Source: an uncultured Bacteroides sp.
GTDB lineage: Bacteria > Bacteroidota > Bacteroidia > Bacteroidales > Bacteroidaceae
Assembly (NCBI GenBank): GCA_947574505.1
Contig: CANPJW010000017.1
Location: 1-49,963, forward strand
Direction: 5' to 3'
Length of the DNA stretch: 49,963 nt
Part shown: piece by piece, positions 7,352 to 16,512 of the stretch
How the letters are laid out: the number at the start of each line of letters is the position of its first letter
How positions within the stretch are numbered: the first letter of the stretch is position 1
Made by a program: the position numbers and the translations under genes
Notes under the pieces: model-generated
Database searches by the model: none
Told to the model about the DNA's origin: nothing
The model's input: only the letters and a program-made list of their open reading frames with translations

Positions 7352-10300
7352 TTACAAAGAAAGCATCAAGTCTGCTAAAAGAACAGCCGTTTCCGGTTCA
7401 TTCTTTTGTGCATCTTTAGGTTTCCATGCTACAACGAAACGTACTGATGCAGATTTTACCTTATATCCCCTTTTTTCCCACTCGGATAGTGTGTCCTGCA
7501 TTTTTAACGATAACTTTGCTACAGGTTTATTGGTCAATGAACTATACAAAAAGAAATCACTGTAAGTAAGAGAATCTCCCCCTCTCAATGCTAAGACCTC
7601 ATGTTTACGTTCTTTGAAGAATCCTAAATAGACATCTTTATGAGAGAGCTGTAGCACAATTTCTTCGGGCATGTTATATTGTCGTTGATCAACAATATAT
7701 CGGTCTGCACTTAAACGATTGAAGCAATCGCCATTCGTATGTATAAACAACCGGTTTTTCGCACGGGTTATTCCTACATAATATCGGCGCATCAGATAGG
7801 CATCTTTTACATAACTGTCGGATATGAGCATATACACATCGTCAAACTCTCTGCCTTTAGCTTTGTGAATGGTTGATACCACGACATCGGTGCCTGATAC
7901 ATCACAGAAGTCTTCCACTGACGATTCGAATACAAATTCTTTGAAATCACTGAAATATTTTGTCTTGTTGGTTTGTTCAAACTGTTCCACACAACGTCTC
8001 ACATACATCAAGCTTAGACTCCTGTCATAAGTATAGAAGGTGTTATGCTTGGCTTCTTCCCACAGCTCTTCCGTGATTAACGGTGTTTTTATCCGCTTGT
8101 TTATATACCTCATGAAATATCTCATCTCCGCCATGTTCCAAAAGCGTAAGCCATCCATAGACTGTATCAGTTTACTGTTTATGCCATGTTTCCGCAAAAG
8201 AGCCATCAGGATAACGGCCTCTTCATTTGTTTGGGTGAGCACACACGAAGTACCTTTGTCCTTGTGTTGAAGTAAGTTATCGACGAGCGGCTGATACATA
8301 TACTTTGATTGGTGGCGTGTCACTTCCACCCAACCTTCTTCTTTTCTCATGGAGATGATTGGCGTACTTTTTATCCTTTTATCGATGGTTTTCAAGAAGG
8401 CGTTGGCAAAAGCCACCGGATGGTGTGCACTGCGGTAATTCTCGGTCATTTCAACAAATGTACTATCGCTTTCTTGTGCCAGCCGGTACATATAACTTGA
8501 ATCGGAACCGCGGAATTCATAGATGTTCTGGTCATCGTCTCCCACTGCTATTACGCGCATCTCCTCGTTGTTGGTCATTAGAGCTTTTACAAGTGCGTGC
8601 TCTTCGGCTCCCATATCCTGAGCTTCGTCTATGACCAGTACCGTCTTGCCGATTTTATTTGGTTCTACTTCTCCTTGGTTGATCATCTCAGCTGCCTTTG
8701 CAACGACATTTTTGGCATCCTCAAGATTTCCTATTCGTCCCAGGAGGTCGAAGCAATAGGAGTGGAAGGTTTTTATTTCGACAAAATGAGCTGCGTTGCC
8801 TATCAACTCCATGAGTCTTTGTTTGAATTCTGTTGCGGCTGCTCTTGAAAACGTAAGCATCAGGAGTTGTTCGTGTTTCACGTCTTCAAGTAGCAGAAGT
8901 GAGGCCAGTTTGTGAACCAATACTCGTGTTTTTCCACTACCTGGACCTGCTCCGACCACAATGCAACGTGAATCTTTATCGGAGATAATTTCCATTTGCC
9001 GTTTGGACAATTGCCCAAATAACTGCTTGTATTTCTGTGGTGTCAAGTTACGTTGTATCTCGCTAATTCTGTCACCTTTGAAATATTTTGTGACAAACTT
9101 CCTGTAATCCATTTGGAAATAGTCTTGAACATATTGCAGTGCGGCATGATAATCTCTCACCATCAAATTGGCATATTCGCCCACAATATGCACTTGCTGG
9201 ATTTTCAGTTTGTAGAATTCATTTAGCATCCGGTAGTCGTCTTGCTTGTATCTCGACTTGTTATCCTTTATTCTTTGGATATTCATGGCATTATAAAGTA
9301 CCAAGAAGCCTCCTTCAAGCTTTAGCGCACCGATTTTCGACAAGTATAGAAGTGCTTCTTCCACATCTTCTAACTGAATGTCGTCAAGTCCGCCGAAAAG
9401 GGATTGAGGACTTGATTTTATTCGGTTTAGAAGTTCTACTACAGAGAACTGGATAGCTTTGTCGGGTGTGTTTTCCTTTTCTGCATCTGAAGCCAACTTG
9501 TATAACCATTCCACCGTAAAACGACTTATTTCCAATCGTTTCTCGAAGCGTCTGATGGTAGAATCCAAGTCTGCTTGACGGCTTATCTCCATATTATGGA
9601 CCGCATCCTCTTTCTTACGCGTATATCCTTTTACGGTAAGGAAATAGAGCAGAGTCCGGATGTCTTTTTCTTTGGATGTATTGATTCCGTCGTTTACGGC
9701 GTTCTCATTCAGTTGCTTACATGAAATTCGCAAAGAACCGTCGGGAATACGGTTAAGGATGTATTGTTCAAGTTTTGCAAAGCGTTCGAGGAGTATTTGC
9801 GACTTTCGTTCCGAATCACCTATATCCTGCAAATAGGCAGATATATCTTTGCTGTCTGCCAATATGCCTTCCTGTCGCATGCGTTCCACTACGGATATAA
9901 CTTCTCTTTTGCTTAGTCCCAATATATCTGCCAGATAGTCGATCCGTGATTCTGCCTCTGAATCCTGGGCCTTAGTGATGTGTTTTTGGGATATCAATGA
10001 TTTGATGATGCGGATTGCCTTTTCTATTTCATCGCTCCCGAAGAGTACTGACGCTGAAATGCGTTCTCTTGCTTCGTCCATGTTCTTCACCGTGATTCCT
10101 GTGGCATATACATGAGGCACATTGTTTCCTCTTACCAAGTATCCGCTTTGTTCCAAAGCCGCTAGTGCTGTTCGTACACGGGTTTCAATGTCGGATACCG
10201 AATCGTCCCATCCTGCTTGCCTGGCAATTTCCAATGCAGAACAGTTGACTTTCATGCGCTGTCTGGTAAGGTTTTTGACAGCTTTCCATACTTGTTGTAT

Positions 10301-12226
10301 TTCACTGATACTTAGCTTTGTTTGGTTTAGCAATATAAAATGCTTGTCCAAGTCATTGTCACTATAAAGTACATAGCAACGTGCGCTGAGACCGGGATCA
10401 CGACCTGCCCTGCCTGCTTCTTGAACATAATTCTCCAATGAGTCGGAAATGTCGTAATGAATCACAAGACCGACATCTTTCTTGTCGACCCCCATGCCAA
10501 ATGCGGACGTAGCCACAATGATGTGCACCTGATCGTTCATGAAGGCATCCTGGTTGGCATTTTTTTCATCAGCTTCCATCTTACCGTTGAAAGGTAATGC
10601 CTTGTAGCCGTCACGCGTCAATTTAATAGCTAGTTCTTTTGTTCGTTTGGTACGTGATACGTAGATAATCGTCGGGCAATCGGATTCCGCTACAAGTTCT
10701 CTCAGCTTTAAATATTTGTCATTGTCATTTTCTGCATGTATGACGGAATAGTGCAGATTTGTTCTTGAGGCTGTTGATGCGAATAACTCTAAGTTCAAGT
10801 CCAAAGTTTGCTTGAAATAGTCGCAGATGTCTTGTATTACTTTCTGTTTTGCGGTAGCTGTAAAACAGGATACAGGAATCGGGTTTTTGCATTTTTTCGT
10901 TTGCTGGTACTTTCGGATGAATTTACCAATGTAGAGATAGTCAACCCTAAAATCTTGCCCCCATGAAGAAAAGCAATGCGCTTCATCTATTACAAATCTT
11001 ACAACGTGACGTGCCATCAATATTTTCTCGATTGTTTTTGAGCGAAGCATTTCCGGTGATATATACAACAGTGAGGCTTCTCCGTCTTGTACTCTTTGTA
11101 TGGATAGTGCTCTTGTTATGGGGTCTAACATTCCATTGATGGTTACGGCATCCGTGATACCTCTGTCGGCAAGGTTATCTACCTGGTCTTTCATGAGAGA
11201 TTGCAAAGGTGAGATGATAACCGTAAGCCCGTGCACGGAGCGTCCTGCCATGAGTGCCGGCAATTGGAAGGTGAGTGATTTGCCGCCACCGGTAGGAAAT
11301 ATCGCTAGCAACGATTTGCCTTTCACCGCTGCTTGGGCTGCTCGTTCCTGCAGTGGCTCGCCTTCGTATGTTCGGAAACGTTCATATCCGAAAAATGCTT
11401 TTAGATTATAGAGTACATCCAATTGTGTATGGCAGTAGCTGCAACCTTTCTGGCAAATAGTGTGGCGCAGGAGTTTTACAATAAATTCTACTTCCGGATA
11501 ATTGTAAAGTACCCATCCGGGAGTGATAGAACGATAGTCGGTGGTCTCAATCAGAGCCAATGCGTATGCCAATCCGCATGGATATTGTTCGATGAGCATG
11601 TCAAGGTCGGCATGATGGCAAATCTTTCCAGTATAAAGTTTTTTTATAAGTTCGGGTATTCCTTCATGGATATACTTTGCGCTTACCATGCTAAGAAATC
11701 CCTCAAACTCTTTCTTGTCCTTCAGTAACGATGCGAATAGTGTACGCTTTTCCTCCGGCAATGAATTCCAGTGTGCTATTTCGTCCAGTAATAAGTCTTT
11801 TGCTTTTTTGCAATCGTTCACCGGATTGTTTATCTGTTCGCTAATCAGTTTGTCATCTTTTACAAGCCTATGGTAAGGGCGTTCCGGGAATAATAAAGGC
11901 GATACATAAAGTGTATCAACTAAAATCCATCGGCATGTTTTGTTTGTAAATAGATATTTGGCATCATGATGAATGATATTGTGACCACAGATATAGTCTA
12001 TGTCGTTTAAGAAAATAAATAGTTCTTCTTTTGAAGTTTTATGGAATGTTGTGTCATCATGTTTGAGTGCTCCTATATCATGGATTTTGCGGTCTTTCAA
12101 GCCAACTTCAATATCTACTATGGCATAATTTTGAGCACTGCGTGGTACAGAGGTAGTTTTACTCCCGATGATATTGTTGCTATCCTCGGTTTTCTTAATT
12201 CCTATGAGTTTGCTCCATATTGACAT
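7352..12226 (-). CDS. Exonuclease-like domain + RecQ helicase + UvrD/Rep helicase fusion protein
   Basis: 1624 aa from the ATG at 12226. A longer frame starts at 12319, but that ATG lies only 3 bases past the -7 box and could not be transcribed from it. Domain order: DnaQ/RNase T-like 3'-5' exonuclease at about 30-150 (D38-x-E40, D88 in HHDAKYL, H119, D138); RecQ-type SF2 helicase at about 280-640 (GGGKS at 314-318, DEAH at 415-418, EAGRAGRD at about 604-611); a long helical middle with winged-helix-like segments (about 650-1060); SF1A UvrD/Rep helicase at about 1075-1500 (Walker A GAGPGSGKT at 1093-1101, DEAQD at 1201-1205, DDQNIYEFRG at about 1232-1241). The RecQ part lacks the usual four-Cys zinc cluster. 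It carries two 3'-5' motors and a nuclease in one chain, so DNA repair or defence is likely; the real role is unknown. Confidence 0.9.
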   Translation of the reverse strand: MSIWSKLIGIKKTEDSNNIIGSKTTSVPRSAQNYAIVDIEVGLKDRKIHDIGALKHDDTTFHKTSKEELFIFLNDIDYICGHNIIHHDAKYLFTNKTCRWILVDTLYVSPLLFPERPYHRLVKDDKLISEQINNPVNDCKKAKDLLLDEIAHWNSLPEEKRTLFASLLKDKKEFEGFLSMVSAKYIHEGIPELIKKLYTGKICHHADLDMLIEQYPCGLAYALALIETTDYRSITPGWVLYNYPEVEFIVKLLRHTICQKGCSYCHTQLDVLYNLKAFFGYERFRTYEGEPLQERAAQAAVKGKSLLAIFPTGGGKSLTFQLPALMAGRSVHGLTVIISPLQSLMKDQVDNLADRGITDAVTINGMLDPITRALSIQRVQDGEASLLYISPEMLRSKTIEKILMARHVVRFVIDEAHCFSSWGQDFRVDYLYIGKFIRKYQQTKKCKNPIPVSCFTATAKQKVIQDICDYFKQTLDLNLELFASTASRTNLHYSVIHAENDNDKYLKLRELVAESDCPTIIYVSRTKRTKELAIKLTRDGYKALPFNGKMEADEKNANQDAFMNDQVHIIVATSAFGMGVDKKDVGLVIHYDISDSLENYVQEAGRAGRDPGLSARCYVLYSDNDLDKHFILLNQTKLSISEIQQVWKAVKNLTRQRMKVNCSALEIARQAGWDDSVSDIETRVRTALAALEQSGYLVRGNNVPHVYATGITVKNMDEARERISASVLFGSDEIEKAIRIIKSLISQKHITKAQDSEAESRIDYLADILGLSKREVISVVERMRQEGILADSKDISAYLQDIGDSERKSQILLERFAKLEQYILNRIPDGSLRISCKQLNENAVNDGINTSKEKDIRTLLYFLTVKGYTRKKEDAVHNMEISRQADLDSTIRRFEKRLEISRFTVEWLYKLASDAEKENTPDKAIQFSVVELLNRIKSSPQSLFGGLDDIQLEDVEEALLYLSKIGALKLEGGFLVLYNAMNIQRIKDNKSRYKQDDYRMLNEFYKLKIQQVHIVGEYANLMVRDYHAALQYVQDYFQMDYRKFVTKYFKGDRISEIQRNLTPQKYKQLFGQLSKRQMEIISDKDSRCIVVGAGPGSGKTRVLVHKLASLLLLEDVKHEQLLMLTFSRAAATEFKQRLMELIGNAAHFVEIKTFHSYCFDLLGRIGNLEDAKNVVAKAAEMINQGEVEPNKIGKTVLVIDEAQDMGAEEHALVKALMTNNEEMRVIAVGDDDQNIYEFRGSDSSYMYRLAQESDSTFVEMTENYRSAHHPVAFANAFLKTIDKRIKSTPIISMRKEEGWVEVTRHQSKYMYQPLVDNLLQHKDKGTSCVLTQTNEEAVILMALLRKHGINSKLIQSMDGLRFWNMAEMRYFMRYINKRIKTPLITEELWEEAKHNTFYTYDRSLSLMYVRRCVEQFEQTNKTKYFSDFKEFVFESSVEDFCDVSGTDVVVSTIHKAKGREFDDVYMLISDSYVKDAYLMRRYYVGITRAKNRLFIHTNGDCFNRLSADRYIVDQRQYNMPEEIVLQLSHKDVYLGFFKERKHEVLALRGGDSLTYSDFFLYSSLTNKPVAKLSLKMQDTLSEWEKRGYKVKSASVRFVVAWKPKDAQKNEPETAVLLADLMLSL

Positions 12227-12486
12227 ATATTCAATATAATAAAAAGTTTTATACCTTGAATTAGTTATGTATCTGCATCGTTTTCTTTTTGTTGTTCGAG
12301 TATAACACTCCAATATCATTTACAAAGGTAAGGATAAAACCGAAAAATCAGTTAAAATTACTATTTTCTTTTGATTTAATTCTATGTAATTTTTCAAACA
12401 AACAGGACGATGAGGCGGTTGGCTTATATCAGTTTCAGTCTTTATTTTAATAATGATATGTGTCATATTGGCAAGTTACTCCTGAA
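12227..12486. other. Upstream region of the helicase gene
   Basis: Holds the helicase leader and its promoter box (12323-12330). Beyond that it is AT-rich and featureless until the gene remnant at 12487. Confidence 0.5.
12323..12330 (-). promoter_or_regulatory. -7 box for the fusion helicase gene
   Basis: The minus strand reads TACCTTTG (TAnnTTTG). It predicts a leader of about 90 nt before the ATG at 12226 and decides the start choice for that gene. Confidence 0.6.
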
Positions 12487-12651
12487 TATTCTCCCGCAGA
12501 GAAAGGTTATCCACCCGTACCATCTTCTCCGACACGAACTTCAGATATGACGAGAACTTCTGGAAAGAGTTCAACGTCATCCCGTTGGAAACGGAAATCG
12601 GTAAACTGATAGAAAAAGTCTCTTTGAAGATAGAAGAAATAGGTGATTGAT
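12487..12651 (+). pseudogene. C-terminal remnant of a larger protein gene
   Basis: An open frame of 54 codons without its own start ends at the TGA at 12649-12651. It encodes a C-terminus-like peptide: RTIFSDTNFRYDENFWKEFN, then IPLETEIGKLIEKVSLKIEE. The F-R-Y-D-x-x-F-W-K-x-F-N pattern resembles the end of secreted carboxypeptidase-regulatory-like/DUF5686-type outer-membrane proteins of Bacteroidales (from memory, not searched). An in-frame stop at 12484 and the lack of a start show that the rest is gone. It marks a likely junction between the island at the left and conserved genes at the right. Confidence 0.45.
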
Positions 12652-12656
12652 TTGTT

Positions 12657-12687
12657 TTGCCGTTCGATGAGATTGCTGTAACTTTGC
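12657..12687 (+). promoter_or_regulatory. Complete Bacteroidales promoter of the DUF4250 gene
   Basis: TTTG at 12657-12660, exactly 19 bp, then TAACTTTG at 12680-12687: the consensus TTTG-N19-TAnnTTTG. It is 24 bases upstream of the chosen start at 12712. Confidence 0.8.
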
Positions 12688-12711
12688 GCCCGGTTTAAAA
12701 TATTGTATGTT

Positions 12712-12888
12712 ATGGAGTTACCAAAAGACCCGATGATGCTGTTCAGCGTCATTAATATGAAGTTGCGTGATTGTTATTCTTCACTAGACGAACTTTGTGA
12801 AGATATGGACGTAAATAAGGATGAGTTAGTGAATCAGTTGAAAGCTGCCGGTTTCGAGTATAGTGCGGAACATAATAAGTTCTGGTAA
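12712..12888 (+). CDS. DUF4250 family small protein
   Basis: 58 aa from the second ATG (MELPKDPMMLFSVINMKLRD); the ATG at 12703 would add only three residues and sits closer to the predicted transcription start. The all-helical sequence with DLCxDMDV-like turns and an aromatic C-terminus (AAGFEYSAEHNKFW) matches DUF4250, a short conserved protein of unknown function in Bacteroidetes and Firmicutes. The pattern of short helices suggests a degenerate HTH fold. It is a single-gene transcript between its own promoter and its own terminator. Confidence 0.8.
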   Translation: MELPKDPMMLFSVINMKLRDCYSSLDELCEDMDVNKDELVNQLKAAGFEYSAEHNKFW

Positions 12889-12925
12889 TCATCTTCCTGT
12901 TTACAGTTTATAGATAAAACATTTG

Positions 12926-12968
12926 AAGCGCTGCCGTAGTCTCTGTAAAGGCTTTGGCAGCGCTTTTT
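12926..12968 (+). terminator. Rho-independent terminator after the DUF4250 gene
   Basis: AAGCGCTGCC at 12926-12935 pairs with GGCAGCGCTT at 12956-12965, followed by T-residues on the plus strand. Confidence 0.75.
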
Positions 12969-13087
12969 CCATCCAATTGCGCAATCTTTCTTTTCTCCTT
13001 CTTCATGTTAATAAAAGCAAAATGCAAATTTCCGTATTTAACTTCCATATCCTTCTGCGTTCTAACTGATAAAGCTCAGAAAAAGAA

Positions 13088-13630
13088 TTGATGATAAACG
13101 AGAATAAAATTCGTGAAGTTTGTTCCTCGAATCGCGAACGGGGATTCAAGATGCTGATGGACTCTTTCCATGTGCCGATATATAATTATATCCGTAGACT
13201 GGTCGTCTCTCACGAAGATGCGGAAGATGTGCTTCAGGAAGTCTTTATCCGGGTATTCCGGCATATCGACCAGTTTCGCGAAGAAAGTTCACTGTCGACT
13301 TGGATGTACCGGATTGCAACGAATGAGAGCTTACGTTTGCTGAACAGCCGTAAAGATGAAGGAGTTGTTTCCGCGGAAGATGTACGGGAAGAGTTGATGG
13401 GCAAGTTGAAGGCTTCCGATTACATTGATTATGAGAATGAACTGGCAGTGAAGTTTCAGGAAGCCATTTTAAGTCTGCCGGAAAAGCAGCGGCTGGTATT
13501 CAATTTGCGTTATTACGACGAACTTGAATATGAAGAGATTGCCCGTGTACTGGACAGTAAAGTGGATACGCTTAAAGTGAATTACCACTATGCGAAAGAA
13601 AAGATAAAGGAATATATATTAAACAGATAG
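13088..13630 (+). CDS. ECF-type RNA polymerase sigma factor
   Basis: 180 aa (or 179 from the next ATG, 13091). Region 2 is at about 25-90, with the core-binding stretch EDAEDVLQEVFIRVFRHIDQ and the -10-recognition part LSTWMYRIATNE. Region 4 is at about 120-175 (LPEKQRLVFNLRYYDELEYE, then the HTH helix DTLKVNYHYAKEKI). This is a standard two-domain ECF sigma factor without extra C-terminal domains. It is the first gene of a three-gene operon with a small membrane protein 4 bases after its stop, the usual place for an anti-sigma factor. The target regulon is unknown; the secreted Spy-like gene downstream suggests an envelope signal. Confidence 0.93.
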   Translation: MMINENKIREVCSSNRERGFKMLMDSFHVPIYNYIRRLVVSHEDAEDVLQEVFIRVFRHIDQFREESSLSTWMYRIATNESLRLLNSRKDEGVVSAEDVREELMGKLKASDYIDYENELAVKFQEAILSLPEKQRLVFNLRYYDELEYEEIARVLDSKVDTLKVNYHYAKEKIKEYILNR

Positions 13631-13634
13631 GACG

Positions 13635-13991
13635 ATGAAAAAGGAATTTGATTTTGACGATATTGGTAAACGGACGCCTTACCGTACCCCCGATGGATTC
13701 TTCGAGGATATGCAGCGGAAAGTAATGGAGCGTGCCGGAGTGAAACAACAGCGGAAATCCCCCATGAAGCTGATTATTTCTACGGTAGTTGCCATAGCGG
13801 CCATGTTGACAGGGCTTTTGTTTGTTCCGTCTTTCTATCGGGCGGATGATGTCAAGCCGTCTTCGTCAAATGTGTTGGCTGTTGAAAGAAACAATGCTAC
13901 AGACCAGGTAGACAAATGGATTAAAGAACTGTCGGATGAGGAGTTGGAAGAGCTCGTCAGCTTCTCTGAAAACGATATATTTTTGTATTAA
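13635..13991 (+). CDS. Small single-pass membrane protein, probable anti-sigma factor
   Basis: 118 aa. The cytoplasmic N-terminus of about 43 residues (KRTPYRTPDGFFEDMQRKVM) is followed by one membrane helix at about 45-66 and a periplasmic tail ending in acidic helices (WIKELSDEELEELVSFSEND). It starts 4 bases after the sigma factor stop, so the two are co-translated. Size, topology and position fit an anti-sigma factor, but there is no His-x3-Cys-x2-Cys zinc motif and the N-domain is short, so it is not the classical ZAS type. The anti-sigma role is inferred from context. Confidence 0.7.
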   Translation: MKKEFDFDDIGKRTPYRTPDGFFEDMQRKVMERAGVKQQRKSPMKLIISTVVAIAAMLTGLLFVPSFYRADDVKPSSSNVLAVERNNATDQVDKWIKELSDEELEELVSFSENDIFLY

Positions 13992-14023
13992 GTGAATCAA
14001 TTAATTATTAAAACGTGAAAATT

Positions 14024-14584
14024 ATGAAGATGAAGTTTATTTATGTAATTTTGGCTGCTCTTTTGATGGGAAGCCAGATGTCCCTTTCTGCTCAGAATAA
14101 AGACAATAAAGAAAGGAAACAGCGTCCTACACCAGAACGGATGACGCAGATGCAAACCAATCAGATGATTAGGACACTGATGCTGGATGATGCGACTGCT
14201 GCCAAGTTTACTCCGGTTTACGGGGAATATCTGAAAGAACTGCGCGAATGCCGCATGATGAATCGCAAACCGAGAGCGGAAAAGCCGCAGGGCACGGAAG
14301 TTGCTGCAAAAAAAGAAGGTCAGAAACCGGCTATGACTGATGCTGAAATAGCAACGATGCTGAAAAACCAGTTTGCTCAAAGCCGTAAGACGCTCGATGT
14401 CCGTGAGAAGTATTACAATGAATTCAGCAAGATACTGTCTCAAAAGCAGATAATGAAGATGTATCAGCAGGAGAAAAGCAATGCGAATAAGTTCAGAAAA
14501 GAGTTTGACCGTAGAAAAGGACAGCAACCCGGACAAGGACATCACCATCAGGGACAGAGACCTCGCACTCCGCGTCAAGGCTAA
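14024..14584 (+). CDS. Secreted Spy/CpxP-like helical protein
   Basis: 186 aa from the ATG at 14024; a GTG at 14015 would add three residues but has no better RBS. The signal peptide is residues 1-23 (MKMKFIYVILAALLMGSQMS, cleaved near SA-Q). The mature part is highly charged and helical, rich in Met, Lys, Arg and Gln, with the pattern REKYYNEFSKILSQKQIMKM that resembles the LTxxQ repeat helices of Spy/CpxP envelope chaperones. The tail is Gly/Gln/His/Arg rich (PGQGHHHQGQRPRTPRQG), which could bind metal. It is the third gene of the ECF operon and the likely envelope stress sensor or output; in CpxP/CnrX-like systems such proteins feed back on the regulator. Confidence 0.75.
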   Translation: MKMKFIYVILAALLMGSQMSLSAQNKDNKERKQRPTPERMTQMQTNQMIRTLMLDDATAAKFTPVYGEYLKELRECRMMNRKPRAEKPQGTEVAAKKEGQKPAMTDAEIATMLKNQFAQSRKTLDVREKYYNEFSKILSQKQIMKMYQQEKSNANKFRKEFDRRKGQQPGQGHHHQGQRPRTPRQG

Positions 14585-14735
14585 GAACAGAGACTAAGTT
14601 TATTTTATCAGTTTAATCAACACAATTTGAACATAGGCAGTCATAGGTGTTTTTTCAGTTGGTTTTTAGCATATTTTCTGTATGAACCGTTAGTCGGTAT
14701 GGCGAATATTTATTAAATTGCTGATGGTTATATAT

Positions 14736-14774
14736 AAAAACAGCCGGCAAACTCTGTTTGTCGGCTGTTTTTGT
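14736..14774. terminator. Bidirectional terminator between the Spy-like gene and nfo
   Basis: AAAAACAGCCGGCAAAC at 14736-14752 pairs with GTTTGTCGGCTGTTTTT at 14756-14772 (one G-T), with T-runs in both directions. It serves two convergent transcripts. Confidence 0.8.
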
Positions 14775-14820
14775 CTTTCAATCTACTTTGTTCTTATTTC
14801 CTTTTATGACTGTCGATTTT

Positions 14821-15654
14821 TTATTCGATGCTTCTTAACCAGGCAATCTCTTCCGTCCACTTGCTTTCATCCGGAGTTTCGAGTATCAACGGTATATTGT
14901 CAAATCTCGGATCCTGCATCAACCTTTCAAAAAAAGCTTTTCCAATCAGTCCCTCACCAATACTGTCATGACGGTCTACATGAGTGCCTAATGCTTTCTT
15001 TGAGTCATTCAAGTGCATGCCGCGTAGATAACTGAATCCCACTTCCTTATCGAACTCGTCGAATACTTTGTCATACTCATTCACTATATCATAACCAGCT
15101 GTGTAGGTATGGCAAGTATCGAGACAAACCCCTATCCGGCTTTTGTCATCCACCCGGTCAATGATATATTTTAGTTGCCAGAATTCGCTTCCCAGATTAC
15201 TGCCTTGTCCGGCGGTATTCTCGATAACGGCTGTCACTCCTTTCGTCTTTTCCAAAGTGATGTTGATACTTTCTGCGATAAGTGACAGGCAATCTTCTAT
15301 TGATATTTTATTGAGAGAGCTGCCGGGGTGGAAATTCAGGAGTTTCAATCCGAGTTGTTCGCAACGTTGCATTTCATCCAGAAAAGCGGCACGGCTTTTT
15401 GCCAATCCTTCTTCCTCCGGGTGTCCCAAATTAATAAGGTAACTGTCATGGGGCAGGATATATTCCGTCTGGAAACCGAACTTCTCACAATTCTCTTTGA
15501 AAAGACTGATACTTTCCTTTGTTAACGGTTTGCTTACCCATTGGCGTTGGTTCTTTGTGAATAGTGCAAAAGCATTTGCTCCTATCTCATGCGCATTGAC
15601 GGGGGCGAATTCTACGCCACCGGATGCGCTTACATGTGCTCCGATATACTTCAT
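14821..15654 (-). CDS. nfo: Endonuclease IV (AP endonuclease)
   Basis: 277 aa, the length of the E. coli enzyme. The metal ligands sit at His69, His109, Glu145, Asp179 and His182, the same numbers as in E. coli Nfo, then His214, Asp227, His229 and Glu259, shifted by two. The signature motifs are all present: [45 protein letters not shown]. It cuts DNA 5' to abasic sites and removes 3' blocking groups, using three Zn ions in a TIM barrel. It is a single gene with its own promoter (15681-15688), convergent with the ECF operon. Confidence 0.97.
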   Translation of the reverse strand: MKYIGAHVSASGGVEFAPVNAHEIGANAFALFTKNQRQWVSKPLTKESISLFKENCEKFGFQTEYILPHDSYLINLGHPEEEGLAKSRAAFLDEMQRCEQLGLKLLNFHPGSSLNKISIEDCLSLIAESINITLEKTKGVTAVIENTAGQGSNLGSEFWQLKYIIDRVDDKSRIGVCLDTCHTYTAGYDIVNEYDKVFDEFDKEVGFSYLRGMHLNDSKKALGTHVDRHDSIGEGLIGKAFFERLMQDPRFDNIPLILETPDESKWTEEIAWLRSIE

Positions 15655-15680
15655 ATTTTATTTCTTTTGATTCTTGTCTG

Positions 15681-15688
15681 CAAATATA
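15681..15688 (-). promoter_or_regulatory. -7 box of nfo
   Basis: The minus strand reads TATATTTG (TAnnTTTG), 26 bases upstream of the nfo start codon. No clear -33 box. Confidence 0.55.
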
Positions 15689-16052
15689 ACATTTTTATGA
15701 GAGTTGATGTTTGAATAGGATAATTGTATTTGCAATATAGTTTGTTTCGATACGGTTATGAATCGAATCATAGTCCATATATAGTTTTGATGTTGATTGG
15801 ATTTTTTTCGGTTGCTTGATTATATTATATATTATTTCGATTGCCTGCTATTGCTTCGTTTGACTATAGTTATGCGAAATAAAAATAGGCAATGAAACAG
15901 GTCTTGATAGCTGATCTGCGGAATAAAATAGCCTAAAAGGTTTCGAACGTTCCGGTGTGGATTTGATTAACAACAGAAAATATACTCGAGAGCAACTCTC
16001 AAAACTGTGTCGGGCAAAACTCGGAGCAGGCTCTTAATAACCCACTTTTCAT

Positions 16053-16300
16053 TCATTAATAGAAAAGTTCTCTTTCATTAATTGTAAACTTCTTATTATC
16101 AGTATGTAAACTTATTTTTCGTTAACCGTAATCTATAAACGCAAGCTTTGTTTATAAAAACAAAGGCTTTGATTATAAAAACAAAGCTTGCAATTATATA
16201 ATCAAAGCTTGCGTTTATAGTTTGCATCGAATGAAAAGAAAGTTTCCTTCCTGTCCGAAGGAACTTTATACTTAATGGGCGGGAAGTTTTCTATTAATAG
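16053..16300. repeat. Large imperfect inverted repeat with perfect 18-bp core (left of heparan locus)
   Basis: CTATAAACGCAAGCTTTG at 16133-16150 is repeated exactly as its reverse complement at 16203-16220. Between them CAAAG/CTTTG units recur (CAAAGGCTTTG near 16160, CAAAGCTTGC near 16182). Outside, 16055-16070 pairs with 16283-16298 with one mismatch, and the stretches between are weakly symmetrical. The whole block could fold as one long branched hairpin. It does not look like an insertion sequence: there is no transposase frame. Confidence 0.65.
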
Positions 16301-16512
16301 CCAAGAGCGCAACTGTTAATACCCCTTCCGCCAACTACAGACGGACGCGACAAGAAGAGCCGGGGTAAGTTGAAATATCAGCTATAAAATTATGACTGAA
16401 GAGAATTTAAACAGGCTCTGAGTTATAACATTTAAACGATTATCACTATGTTCTCAGAGACTAAAATTACAGAGATTTATTGTAAAAGAAACTTGAACGA
16501 TTTTATTTTCTG

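Noticed and set aside
7352..12226. Many frames of 60-105 codons opposite the helicase
   Set aside because: They lie antisense to a protein with complete motifs and show no family likeness.
12227..12319. 31-residue N-terminal extension of the fusion helicase
   Set aside because: The extension is rich in Arg, Lys, Tyr and Thr and unlike the domain that follows, and its ATG lies 3 bases from a good -7 box, before any possible transcription start.
16053..16300. Insertion sequence or MITE
   Set aside because: No transposase frame, no target duplication found, and symmetry spread through the block rather than confined to terminal repeats. A MITE cannot be fully excluded without a genome search.
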